Of a stretch of DNA of 64,000 nucleotides, positions 47,574-58,975 are shown one piece after another. A program made the translations under genes and the position numbers. The notes beneath the pieces are model-generated. The model saw only the letters and a program-made list of their open reading frames with translations, was not told the origin of the DNA and made no database searches. Source of the DNA: Terfezia claveryi (taxonomy: Eukaryota > Ascomycota > Pezizomycetes > Pezizales > Pezizaceae); assembly GCA_015179025.1 (NCBI GenBank), contig WHUX01000197.1, positions 33,406 to 97,405 of the forward strand, read 5' to 3'. Positions within the stretch are counted from its first letter, which is position 1; every line of letters begins with the position of its first letter.

Positions 47574-48055
47574 CAGGCAAGCCGAATATGCCAACGGCTC
47601 ATGGTTGCCAGCCCCCAGATATCAGCCAGGCGACAAGGTGTGGCTCTCCAGCCGGCACTTCCGAACAGAACGGCCCTCCCGCAAGCTCGACCACAAGTTC
47701 CTGGGCCCATTTGAGGTGTTGGCCGCTGTGGGCACTCATGTCTACCGCCTGAGGTTCCCCAAAGACATCAAACGACATCCAGTCGTCCATGTCTCCGAGA
47801 TCGAGCCTGCCGCTAGCGACCCTCTCCCCGGCCAGAAACACCCTCCACCTCCCCCCGTGGTTATCGAAGGTGAGGAGGAATGGGAGGTAGAGGAAGTGCT
47901 GGACTCCCGAAGAAGGTATGGGCACCTGCAATATAAGGTCAAATGGCTGGGAGATGAGGAGACGACCTAGCAACCAGCGGAGGACCTGGAAAATGCACAG
48001 GACTTGGTCACCCTGTTCTACCAGCGTTACCGCCGGAAGCCTCGCCCCGCCCAAT
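47574..48055 (+). pseudogene. Pol of the outer Gypsy element, C-terminal part
   Basis: Continuation of the integrase C-terminal domain (YQPGDKVWLSSRHFRTERPS) and the chromodomain (YKVKWLGDEETT), with a TAG replacing the Trp codon at about 47968, then QPAEDLENAQ. It joins in frame to the sequence before 41447 once the inner element and one CAGGC are disregarded. Confidence 0.88.
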
Positions 48056-48251
48056 GATGTTCTTGTCGTCCTGGAATTGGTTATTAGTGTTGTTATTGTC
48101 GTTGTTGTTGGGATTATTGTTGGTACGTACTTCCGGCGTTGGGGTTGTGTTATGGGTTATTGGTTTTAGTCGCCTGTTTTGTTTGTTTGTTTTTGTCTTG
48201 CCTTTCGCCTTGTCTTTCGTCGCTGGGACTCCGAGCCTAAAGGGGGGATAG

Positions 48252-48809
48252 TGTCACAACCGTCCTTTCCTAGCCGGGTTTGAGAGTCAGACGGGATTCC
48301 GTCCGACTCTCGTTATTGTTGATTGATATCGTTGTTATCTCTGTTCCCGAGATAAGGGGTCTCGGGAACCTTATTCCTTCCGGTGGCCTTGGCCAGCCAG
48401 GAAGGAATCCTGTATATATAGCTTGCTCTCTCCGCCCTCTCGTTGGATCCCCATCCAACGTCTTGTATATCCAATACAGGGCCTTGCTTCTCTCCACGCT
48501 GGTGCATCTCCCTTGTGCACCTCCTTGTCTCGCCTCGACTCTGCAGTCCTGCTGCCCACCCCGCGAACCTCCTGTCCTTGCCTTGCCTCGCCTTGTGTTT
48601 GCAGCCCAGCTGCCTCCCTTGACACACGCGGCAACTGCTTCTACGTGTCTCGTGTCCCTTGCCCTCTGCCCCTCTTGCCTCTTGCCCTTGCCCCCCGTCC
48701 CAGCCTTCCCCTAGTCACACACGTAGCGTTCCTACATGTGTCTTGCCCTAGCCTCTGCCTTCTCCCCGGCGTACCCCTTGGTCGCCTTGTTCCCAGAGCC
48801 CACGTTACA
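48252..48809 (+). repeat. 3' LTR of the outer Gypsy element
   Basis: 558 bp, paired with 36384-36939; the size difference is two single-base homopolymer changes. Followed by the CTTGT duplication. Confidence 0.92.
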
Positions 48810-48814
48810 CTTGT

Positions 48815-49439
48815 GCACCTAACTGGGTGCATAGTGTGAAGAATAGTAGATACATTAAAAGTAACCCAGTGATACAAAACTTTGCTTGAGTCTTAGAGAG
48901 CAATAGCTAGATACAAGAAGTAGGTATATATATAGAAAAGTATTGTTGACTTTAGGCCACTCACTATTGGGTGGTACCAGCCCAGTCTGCATAATCTCAG
49001 CTATAATAGTTCTCTCTTATGATTACTTCTATATCATACTGATACTCAATATAGACACTTGCTACCCGATTAAGGACTTCTATATTATTTCTTTCACATG
49101 TGTTCACATATCGTTCACATGTTCTTATTATCTTTGCTTACTTTTCTAACTTAGTATCTATTATCATTGCATAATGCTATCTTACTACTTAAGCTTACTA
49201 CTTACTTGTCTCAGTTGTCATGACTTAACAATCACCTCTTCTATGACTTTCTGTTATATTCGTTGACTCATATTACTGTCTTAGTTGCATACTCCTATGT
49301 ATTTCTTTATTCACATATGCACAATATACTATTGTTAGGTTATGTAACTTAGACTTTCTTATTAGATCCTTACCCTCAACTCGTACTATTATATACGAGT
49401 TTCCTACTCCTATATCAAGTTCTATATACTTCTCAATTA
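48815..49439. other. AT-rich spacer, no gene seen
   Basis: Between the Gypsy target duplication and the hAT-like element. Short frames only. Confidence 0.5.
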
Positions 49440-49447
49440 GACTCAAT

Positions 49448-50234
49448 TAGCGTGCGCACCGAGGCGAGTTTTCCCCGCGCCGACTCGCCAAGACTCGCGC
49501 CGACGGCCGAGTTTTGCCCAACCCTCCAACTCGGCGAGTTGGCGACACAATTCTCTGGAAAACTCGGGCCAGCGCCGAGAAGCCGACGAGTACTCGCCAA
49601 GCCTTTTTGTTCCGCAGAATAGGCTGGAAGCCTACCTTCGCCACCCATATATACCTGGAAATCATGCATTCGCGGCTTATATATATACATGAAATTCGTG
49701 CATTCGCGGCTTACATATATTCATGGAATTCATGCATGCACGGCCTCTATATTGTGTATTCGCGGCCTCTATATATATATGTAAATCTGGCATTCGCGGC
49801 CTCTATATATACATGGATTCGATATATACTAGCCGCGAATGTACGAACTCCATGTATATATATAAGCCTCGAATGCATGATTTCCATGTATATATATAAG
49901 CCGCGAATGCACGAATTCCATGTATATATATAGCCCGCGAATGCATGATTTCCATGTATATATATAAGCCGCGAATGCACGAACTCCATGTATATATATA
50001 AGCCGCGAATGCACGAATTCCATGTATATATATAAGCCGCGAATGCACGAATTTCATGTATATATGGCTAGGCTTCTAGCCTATTCCCCGTAACAAAAGG
50101 GCTTGGCGAGTGCTCGCGAGTAGCCGGCGAGTCGGCTCGAGTTGGCATCTCATGGATTGCCATCGGCGCGAATCGGTGTCGAGTAGGAAAAATAGTTGGC
50201 AAACTCGCCTCGACTCGGGCCGATGCGCACACTA
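49448..50234. mobile_element. Non-autonomous hAT-like foldback element
   Basis: Terminal inverted repeats TAGYGTGCGCAYCG are flanked by a perfect 8-bp duplication, GACTCAAT (49440-49447 and 50235-50242), the duplication length of hAT transposons. Subterminal DNA on both sides is full of GGCGAG/CTCGCC motifs, likely transposase-binding sites. The centre (about 49650-50065) has inverted copies of a 34-bp minisatellite (GCGAATGCACGAATTCCATG + TATATA). No transposase frame, so it would need one supplied in trans. Confidence 0.85.
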
Positions 50235-50414
50235 GACTCAATAGACTATCTACTCTCGACCTAGTTCTACCATCTACTCTTTTGCACTTCTGCTTGCTTG
50301 TATACTCTACTTAATAGTTCTACTGTCCACCACTACCACCTCCATAACTACTACTATGATACCTCCGCTCATAGTAACCTTTGCATAATAGGGACCCAGG
50401 CTTTCTAGATAGAA

Positions 50415-50957
50415 TTAATACTGTTATTATATGCTTTGAAGCCTCAGCAATGTATTACAGTTTGAAAGTATGGAAGACAGGAGATTGTAATCTAGTCATG
50501 CAGGAGTTCAAATATGAAACTGCCTAGTGTAACTTGAGAATAACTAATGAAGAACAACAAATGGATGCACAATATTGGACAAGGGACTAATGCAAAACAG
50601 GTACATATGAGAGGCTAATAAATATATGCGAGATTCATCCAAAAGCAATAAAGGACCTTATAGTGAATAACATCAAGGCTGACTTAGCATATCGAATTGC
50701 AGCTTAGGTAAGGATGGTGGAAGTAGAACCAATTGATGTACCATAAGTCAAAAATAAAGCATAATATGAGGCAGAATTGAGAAAGGAGCTAGAGCACTTG
50801 TATGAAAGATTAGAGATGCTAGCAGAGAAGTGCTATTGTGAAGGGAGTCTACTACGAGATTCATCAGTAGAATTGGCTGGACTATTAAACCCAAAGGTTG
50901 ATGATGTACTGACAGGAACAGGGGATATAGATAAAGTAGACACAGAAAGTAACTGAA
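50415..50957 (+). pseudogene. Decayed coding relic, unassigned
   Basis: From about 50605 one frame reads coherent protein (YERLINICEIHPKAIKDL, then ADLAYRIAA, VRMVEVEPIDVP and ELRKELEHLYERLEMLA) in which TAG or TAA stands where Gln is plausible. This is the RIP pattern. The helical, charged C-terminus resembles retroelement Gag linkers, but I cannot name the family. Confidence 0.45.
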
Positions 50958-51330
50958 GAAGTCAGATATTTGAGGGAATAGGTTTTTCTATATCAGTTTC
51001 AAAGCTATTTTCTCTATGAAGTTATATTATCTCATTAGCTGTATTTCTTTTGCTTGCATATGATTGTAAATTTCTTTTTCATAAACATGTTCACTGAAAG
51101 CTAGGATAGGGAAGGTTGGTAAATGTAATTTGGTGGGAGGAAAGAGTATATATTGTATTAGATTTCATTTCTTAGAATTGGAAGTTATAAGAAACTTCTG
51201 TTATGAATAAGATTTTTTTTTGTTTATAGAAGATATATTTGGTAATTTGCAAATGGAACAAAGATTAAAAGGAGAATATTTGCATATACAGAGAGTATAA
51301 TGGTTAAGTAAAGAATATGATAAGTAGGAA

Positions 51331-51590
51331 TAGAAATATCTGAAGGGCAATTATTGGATAGGGCAAGTTATGAAAGTAAGGTATTGGATTAAAAATATTT
51401 GAAGGACTATTGTAGGATGAGGAAATTAGAAATGAGGGAGTTTGGCTAAGAAACATCAGAGAGACAAATGTAGGATAGAAAAGATAGAAACGCTAGGTGC
51501 CAGATTAGGAACACCTAAAGAGCTATTATAGGATAGAGAAGTTAAGGATATGGGGCAAGAGTAAGGAATACCAGATAGAAGATTAGGAGA
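51331..51590 (+). repeat. Degenerate tandem repeat of about 58 bp
   Basis: Four to five diverged units, each starting AAYAYCTRAAGRRCWATT and containing a TAGGATAGRGAAG-like block. It lies in very AT-rich DNA (50.96-51.87 kb) with no open frame. Confidence 0.5.
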
Positions 51591-52660
51591 TAGATACTAT
51601 GAGAGAATGAAATAGATGAACAGTGATACAAGAATGACAATAGAAGGTTAGATATAGTTAAGAGAATAGATAGATAAAAGTATATTAGCAAAGTCAATTC
51701 AAAGGCAAAATGTTAAGAATGCAGGATATCAGTAGGCATAGTAATAGTACAGCTTAAGTAAGACTTAGACTAGAAATATTGGAAGTAGTTATCATATATC
51801 CTGAGAGTAAGAGGAAATACTTCAATATCATAACATTAAGTTTTATTATATAGTATTTGGTATGTTTATATCACAACCATATTCTTAGTCTTGTTTTGAC
51901 ACTCGAACAGGCTTGTTCGAGTGTCGTTGATAGGTAATTGTTTTCTTGGCTTTCAAGATAAGATTTTCGGAAAGTTTATTCTCTCCATGGCTTTGGCCTA
52001 GAATTATGCATATATATCTTTGTCTCTCTATTCTTTCGTTGGATCCCTATTAAACATCTAGTATACCCACTACAGGACCTTGCTTCCTGTAATGACGGCT
52101 CTAGAGACAAGGCGACCAAGGGGTACGCCGGGGCGGTAGCAAGGGGGAATCACACACATAGGAGTACTACGTGTGTAATCTGGGGAAAGGCTAGGGTAAC
52201 ATACATGTAGAAACGCTACGTGTATGACCGGGAAAGGCTGGGATGGGATTAAGAGCAAGAGGCAAGAAAGGCAGAGGGCAAGGGGCACGAGATATGCAGA
52301 GGCAGTTGCCACATGTGTTAGATGGAGGTAGCTGTACTACAGAGCTGTTCATGAGACAAGGGGGTGCACAGGGGAGGGGCACAAGCATTGGGAGAGGCAA
52401 GGTCCTATATTGGATATATAAGAAATTGGATGGAGATCCAATGAGAGGGCGGAGAAACGAAGATATATATACATGATTCCAGGCTAAGGCCATGGAAGGA
52501 ATAAGCTTTCCAAGATCTCTATCTCGGAAGCTAAGATAACAATCACCCATTGGCAACACCTGAACAAGCCTGTTCGAGTGTCAAAACAGCACAACACCTA
52601 AACAAGCCTGTTCGAGTGTCAACTCGAGACTAAGAACACGGTTGTGACACTATCCACCCT

Positions 52661-53399
52661 TTAGGCTGGAGCTCCAGCGACGGAGGCTTGGGCACAACAA
52701 CTAGCGAATAACACAGAAAACAACAAGTGCAATAACGAGGACCCCAACCTCAACTCCAAACAACAACAAGAACATAAACAACAACAAGAAATTAAAGTCA
52801 TGACCTCAGTCGCTTGGGCGAGGCTTCCTAAGGTATTGCTGGTGGAACAGAGTAACCAAATCCTGCGCATTCTCCAAGTCCTCTGTAGGTTGCCAAGTAG
52901 CCTCCTCATCCCCCAGCCATTTGATCTTATACTGCAAACGCCCATACCTCTTCTACGAGTATAGTACCTCTTCAACCTCCCATTCCTCCTTACCTTCAAT
53001 AACTATGGGAGAGGGTGAGGGGTGTTTTTGTCCTGGAAGAGGGTCCTCCGCAGTGGACTTGATCTTAGAGACATGGACAACCGGGTGGCATTTAATATCC
53101 TAGGGGAACCTCAGTCAATAGGCATGAGTGCCCATAGTGGCCAACACCTCGAGTAGACCCAAGAACTTGTGGTCGAGTTTGCGAGATGGCTGCACTGTCC
53201 GGAAGTGCCGGCTGGAGAGCCACACCTTGTCCCCTGGCTGGTATCTGGGGGCTGGCAGCCGTAATTCATTAGCATACTCAGCTTGCCTGGCTTGCGCATA
53301 TCCCAGCTTACCTTTCGGGGTATGGTGGAGTTCAGCGATCTCAACTGCGAACTTCTTAGCTGGGGGGTGGGCTTTTTGCAGGAGTGTTAAGGCATCCAC
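52661..53399 (-). pseudogene. Integrase C-terminus and chromodomain, third Gypsy element
   Basis: Reads YQPGDKVWLSSRHFRTVQPS...HKFLGLLEVL at 53115-53399, with the chromodomain region (52850-52990) readable only in shifted frames. Confidence 0.75.
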
Positions 53400-53501
53400 G
53401 AACTGAGGGTACCAACCGTAGTTTGCTAGGAAAGGCGAAGTTTTGGAGGATTCTAAGAACTAGTTGTTCGCAGCAAACTCGCATGTGGCCAGCAACAAAA
53501 C

Positions 53502-54200
53502 TCAGTTATTCTGCTGGTAATTAACAAAGGCCCACAGATATTGCTCCATAATGGCATTCATTCTCTCCGATTGGCCGTCCGTCTGGGGGTGATATGCTGT
53601 GGACAAATACACTTTAACCTGCAGAAGCTTACAGAAGGCTCTCCAAAAGTCTAAGGTGAACTGAGGGCTATGGTCGAACATAATGGATTCGGAGAGCCCA
53701 TGATACCAGAACACATTGTTGAGGTAGAGGCTGGCTAGCTCTTGAGCAGAACAAGTGTCCTGACAAGGTACAATATGCCTTATTTTTGTCAACCAGTCCA
53801 CTACTATCAGGATGGTGTTGAATCCTAAGTCTTCTGGCAATCCCGTCACGAAATCCATGGTCAGGTGCAGCTACTGCCAATCAGGGATATCCAGGGGCTT
53901 CAGAGTGCCATATAGGGTATGGCAGATAGGCTTAGCCCATTTGCACACATGGCAATTCTGTATGTACCGCTCCACGTCCTTCCGCTAGTCAATTCAGGTA
54001 TACTCCCTAGACAGAAGTTCTAGTGTCTTAGCCACTCCAAGGTGACCTGCCACTAAGGTGTCGTGGTGCTCCTTAATTAGCCTCAGCCTTAACCCTCCTT
54101 CTACTAGTATATAGAGCCGTTCGCGGTGGTATAGGAGGCCCTCCTGGATAGTACACTCGGCCAAGGAGATCTTGGGGTGGTGGCATGGTCGGAATCTACT
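53502..54200 (-). pseudogene. Integrase core, third Gypsy element
   Basis: Reads MDFVTGLPEDLGFNTILIVV (catalytic Asp), FDHSPQFTLDFW where SDRGPQFTSEFW is expected (the second catalytic Asp is kept but Arg-Gly is changed), and TDGQSERMN (Glu). The zinc-binding region upstream is broken by stops. Confidence 0.8.
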
Positions 54201-54399
54201 ATAGTGATAATTTCCTTAGCTAGAGTGTCATCCTCGCATGCCTGTCTTACCAGTTGTCAGAGGTCAGCTCTCGCCTCAGCCTCCCCATTATCCTTAGCTT
54301 CAGTAAGGACATTGGCCGCTAGATCGAGGTTTTCGGGCTTTAATACCACCTGATTTTGGTATTTTAGCCTTTCATCCCCCCCCTTAGGGAGATCTCCTG

Positions 54400-55700
54400 A
54401 TCTACTAGTCAAGGTGTCCAGTTTCCCTCCAGCCTTTCCCAGCCGGTATTTGATCTTGAAACTGAACTGAAATAAGAACTCCGACTACCTGGCCTGCCGT
54501 CAGTTAAGCAGTTTGGTGGTGGTGAAATACACGAGGTTCTTGTGATCGAACAGTACCTCGATAATCCCCTTGGCTGACTCCAGGTGTGGCCTCCATTCCT
54601 CAAAAGCTCACACAATGGCTATCAGTTCTTTATCATAAATCTCATAATTGCACTAAACCGAGGAGTGTTTTTTCGAGAAGTAGGCTAAAGGGTGGAGGAT
54701 GCAGTTATCATCGTTCTGGGATAGGATTCCCGTGGAAACATAGTCGGAAGCATCAGTTTTGACAACACACTCCTAGTTAGAGTTGAAATGGGTAAGGATC
54801 AGTGCTGAGTAGAAGGTGTCCTTAAGGTTCTGGAAGGCAGACTGGGCTTCTAGATTCCAGTTGAAATGCTGGTCTTTTTTGGTCAGGTGGTGAGGGGGCT
54901 ACGATCTTCAAATACTCTAGAATGAACCGCCAATGAAAGTTTGTGAACTACAGGAAGGCTTAGATGTCCTTGAGATTTGCTGGGGTTTGCCATTCCTAGA
55001 CAGTGGTAATCTTGTGGGGTCCATCTTGATACCTTTTATAGTGATGATTAACCCCAGATACTTGACCTCCTGCATATAGAACTCACATTTCTCTGTTTAG
55101 GTATAATCCGGCCTTCTCCAGCTTCCCTAGCACCTGCCTTACATGGACTTTGTATTCTGCTAGGGAGTCCGAGTATATGAAGATATCGTCCAGGTAAGCT
55201 GTACAGAACACATCAAAGAAGTCCCAAGGTGTCATTAATGAAGTGCTAGAAGGAGGCAGGGGCATTGGTTAGGCCAAAAGGCATCACATTATACTTAAAA
55301 TGGCCATATGTGTTCGGAAGGCAGTTTTCTACTCCTCCCCTCGGCGATTCGTACCAGGTTGTAAGCCCCTCTCAAATCTAGTTTGGTGAACCATTTGGCC
55401 TTGGAGAGCCTGGCTATGGTCTCCTGGATTAGGAGTAGGAGTACCTGTTTTTGACTATTATCTCGTTTAGGCCCTGGTAATCAACATACAACCAGAGAGA
55501 GCTATCCAATTTCTTCATGAAAAGTACTGGAGCACCCACTGGTAAGGAGCTGTAGCAGATGAAGCTCTTGTTGAGGTTTTCTTCCAAGTACTTCTTCAAG
55601 GCTTCCAGCTCCACTCGAGACATTCCGTAGAGGGGCCCATAGGGAGGGGTTTTACCCTCTATCAGCAGGATAGTGTAGTGTACGGTTGGTGTAGTACCAG
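54400..55700 (-). pseudogene. Reverse transcriptase and RNase H, third Gypsy element
   Basis: Pieces include YVDYQGLNEIIVKNRY (55429-55623), [10 protein letters not shown] (about 55190) and DALT-type RNase H tail sequence near 54400. Many stops and frameshifts. Confidence 0.75.
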
Positions 55701-55766
55701 CTTCTCTGCAGCCTTCTCGGAGAACAGGTTAATGAATTCGTGGTATTCATCTGGAACCATAGACTT

Positions 55767-56522
55767 CTACTCCTCCTTAGACCTCATTTCATTGATCTCC
55801 AGGTTCACCTCATGTATGGACAAGGCATGTGCCTTCATCTTGTGCCTTCTAGTGAGGTAAGCGAAGGCCCCTGATCCGATAAACCTCACATTCAGAGTTT
55901 TTAGGGGCGACAAAACAGGGGGAACAGAGGGAACAGGGGAAACAGGGGGAACAGGGGGAACAGGGGGAATAGGGGGAATGGAGGGGACAGTGGCGTCAAG
56001 GTGTTCCATTGAATTCACCACCTGGGACGAGTAGATAATAGGGGGTAGTAATGCACATAATCCAGTAGTAGTGGCTTTTGGATTTCCGCAGTGGTTTTTG
56101 TAGTAAAGGCTATTGAACTGTAGAGTATAAGAGCCAAAGCTGACTGATACATCATGCATTCTAAGCCATGGGATTCCAAGGACAATTGGGTACTTGAACT
56201 TTGTAACGAACATAAGGAAGCTTTCGGAGTGGTCCCCAATCTGGGCAGGAGTACATGCGATATCAGTGACAGCTCCAGAAGAGATAGGTCGGCCATTAAT
56301 AACATCGAGGAGGCAGGGGGTTTTAAGCTTAGAGGTAGATATGGCATGCTTACTGACAAAGGTCTGGTCGACAGTGAAGGCAATTCCTGAGGCTCTACAG
56401 TCTACGAGAGCTGATGTGACAAGTGTTTTACTATTGAAGGATATCGTGATAGGTACAACAAAATGCTCACCAAATAGTTGAGACTCGACAACAGACATAG
56501 AAGGAACAGAAAAAGACGACAA
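55767..56522 (-). pseudogene. Protease and linker, third Gypsy element
   Basis: 251 open codons. The protease active site reads DCRASG instead of DCGASG. The linker contains a Pro-Val-rich stretch encoded by a 9-bp repeat (55900-55985) that is absent from the outer 36-48 kb element and differs in the inner one. Confidence 0.8.
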
Positions 56523-56563
56523 AGACAGGTGACCTAATGGAGGTCCCTTGCTAGTATCAGTGA

Positions 56564-57733
56564 CTATGCAAGAGACAGGGCTTTTCCTGACTTATCCACC
56601 TCTTCGATCCTAGATTTGGAGATAGTGTGGGCGGCCATTGAGCGGTTTTTTTGGAGGGGACATGCCATGATGAAGTAGTCCCCCTTTCCATATGCTATGC
56701 ATAGCCTATTCATTCGGCGACGTTCCCTCTCTTCTTGTGTCAGGCGGGGCCTTCCTGATGATAAATCTATAGGGGTGGGCCCTCTTGCCACCAACAATGG
56801 GTTTGCTGGTTGATTGGCGGGGGCAGGGGCCTAAGTTGCTTTGGTGGCATAGTATTGCTGGGGTGGTGGGAGACGGGGTGCTAGCCTGAATGGGGGGCAG
56901 TTGCGGAGCCGGGACATCCGCTATTCCACTCGAGAAGCCTGGTCAATTAAATAGTCAAGGGTTTTAGCTTCCGGGAGGCTGACCATGGCCTGCTGGATTT
57001 CATCATTTAGCCCTTCCTGGAATTGCTCCAGTTTGGACTAGTCATTCCATCGGACCTCCGCTGCCAGTCTCGTGAATTCTGCCATATAAGTTGACAGATT
57101 GGTGTTTTTCTGTCTGAGGGCTCAGAGGGCCCTACTGGTAGTGCCAACGGCATTGAGGTCCCTGAACACCCTATTCAGAATTGTGAAAAGGGCTGAGATA
57201 TCATTGAGCTTGATCCCGGTTTTAAGTACATATGGCTAGATCTGGTCACAAGCTTTCCCCTATAGCAAGGCAAAAACATATGCCAGTCGATGTTGTTCTG
57301 ATGGGAACCTAGCAGAGTCCCCGTTTAGCTTGAGGTTGACTGCATTCTTCTAGGCTAATAGATGAACCCGGTCCCCATTGAACTTGGAAGGAGTCGGAAT
57401 ACTTTCGGTCTTGTTGCTACTAGCTGCTGTTGGTGTTGCGAGGTTTCCTAGGGCACGGCTGAGGTTTTGGACCGTAGTCTGTTCGTTGGCCAGGGCAACG
57501 TTCACATAGTCGAGATCTGTCTAGAGGACCGTGATCTCTTCATCTGCAGATCTCAGCTTTCGTTCAGCCATGGCCAGGCTGTTGCCAAGTTCAGCCCCAA
57601 TAGCATCCATGGCCTCAAAGATGTCGATGATTTCTCGACGATAGGCATTCAATTCATTTGAGCCTGAGGGTATAGGGGAGTTTCTCCAGGTCTGGAACCA
57701 GACAGCGGGTGGTGGGAGAGCTGCTCCTGACAT
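56564..57733 (-). pseudogene. Gag of the third Gypsy element
   Basis: N-terminus at 57521-57733 (VWFQTWRNSPIPSGS, then YRREIIDIFEAMDAIG). The zinc knuckle at 56564-56797 reads CIAYGKGDYFIMAC: the second Cys and the His are both Tyr, each explained by one transition, so the knuckle is dead. Confidence 0.8.
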
Positions 57734-58495
57734 GACTGTATACCAGTTGGTCCAAAGGATCTAACGTAGTATAATGATGGCTCTAGGGACAAGGCGACCA
57801 AGGGTTACACTAGAGCAGTAGCAAGGGGGAATCGCACACGTAGGAGCACTACGTGTGTGATCTGGGGAAAAGCTAGGGTAACACACACGTAGAAATGCTA
57901 CGTGTGTGACTAGGGAAGGCTGGGACGGGAGCAAGGGCAAGAGGCAAGAGAGGCAGAGGGCAAGTGGTACGAGACATGCGGAGGCAGTTGCCACGTGTGT
58001 CGGATGGAGGCAGCTATGCTGCAGAGTTGTTCACGAGACAAGGGGGTGCACAAGGGAAGTGAACAAGCATTGGGAGAGGCAAGGTCCTGTATTGGATATA
58101 CAAGACATTAGATGGGGATCCAACAAGAGGGCGGAGAAACAAATATATATATACATGATTCCAGGCCAAGGCCGTGGAAGGAATAAGCTTTCTGAGATCC
58201 CTATCTCGGAATCTAAGATAACAATCACCTATTGACGACACCCGAACAAGCCTGTTCGAGTGTCAAAACAGCATGACATCCGAACAAGCCTATTCGAGTG
58301 TCAAATCGAGACTAAAAACATGGTTGTGATACTTCCTCTGCACTGGTGTACCTTCTCTGTACACCCCCTTTGTCTCATGAACAACTCTACAGCAATAGTT
58401 GCCTCCTTCCAACATATTTGGCAACTGCTTCTACATGTCTTTTGCCTCTTGCCTTTGTCCTCTATCCTAGCCTTCCCATAGTCACATATGTAGTA

Positions 58496-58975
58496 GTAGT
58501 GGTCAATAAGAGTCTGTAGTACGTCATATCATGAATGGAAACTTTCTGTGTCATACCTTGGCATCTTGGCGATAGCGCTTATTAGCCAATGGCTTTTAGT
58601 GTCACAGAGTTTCAGACTTAGAGCATCTGTAGGTAACGGCAGGTTTTTGACTCGTTATTTACAGGAAAAAACTTGTTGACTTCTACAGAAAATCCAGTTC
58701 AACTTATATACAATTCAACTTGCATAATTCAACTCGCATAATTCAACTCACACAATTCAACTCGCACAATTCAACTCACACAATTCAACTTGCACAATTC
58801 AACTCGCATAATACCCTCTCAAATATTAGCGCATAGTCAAAACTAGAGACAGAGCGCTTGATTGCATAGATAGAAGACAACCAAGAGGAGCTACGAGGAA
58901 AGCAAATAATATGGTAGAAGATTCATCAGGAAAAAAAATAGTTTGTCTCCCATGCGTCAGATACCACTGATGCCA
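58496..58975. other. Spacer with ACTCGCA/CAATTCA short repeats
   Basis: No gene. 58690-58812 holds about eight copies of a 14-15 bp unit (CAATTCAACTCRCAYA). Confidence 0.6.

Larger units (their letters stand above)
36384..48809 (+). mobile_element. Outer Ty3/Gypsy chromovirus, interrupted by a second copy
   Basis: LTRs at 36384-36939 and 48252-48809 flank gag, protease, reverse transcriptase, RNase H, integrase and chromodomain. The 5-bp target duplication CTTGT lies at 36379-36383 and 48810-48814. Its coding region is interrupted at 41446 by a related element and resumes at 47574. Stops (TAG at about 39775, 40393, 41215 and 47968) replace Gln or Trp codons, consistent with mild RIP, so it is no longer autonomous. 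Confidence 0.95.
52088..58331 (-). mobile_element. Ty3/Gypsy chromovirus (minus strand), RIP-damaged
   Basis: 6244 bp with two 562-bp LTRs (52088-52649 and 57770-58331) and target duplication CTTCC (52083-52087 and 58332-58336). It is related to the 36-48 kb elements and integrated, in opposite orientation, into an LTR of its own broad family. One LTR end is mutated from TG..CA to TA..TA-like, in keeping with C-to-T and G-to-A changes. Confidence 0.93.
51869..58495 (+). repeat. Gypsy solo LTR split by another Gypsy element
   Basis: 51869-52087 matches the first part of a TGTCACAACC-type LTR (here TATCACAACC), and 58337-58495 matches the continuation (GCACTGGTGTACC, then GGCAACTGCTTCTACATGTC). 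The two halves join exactly at the CTTCC target duplication of the element 52088-58331. The LTR is cut short at its right end, before the usual terminal CA, and no internal region accompanies it. Confidence 0.75.

Noticed and set aside
47147..47710. 187-codon minus-strand frame and similar ones at 36402-36785, 41646-42023 and 48313-48714
   Set aside because: They lie in LTRs and are shadows of C-rich LTR sequence, repeated at each LTR copy.
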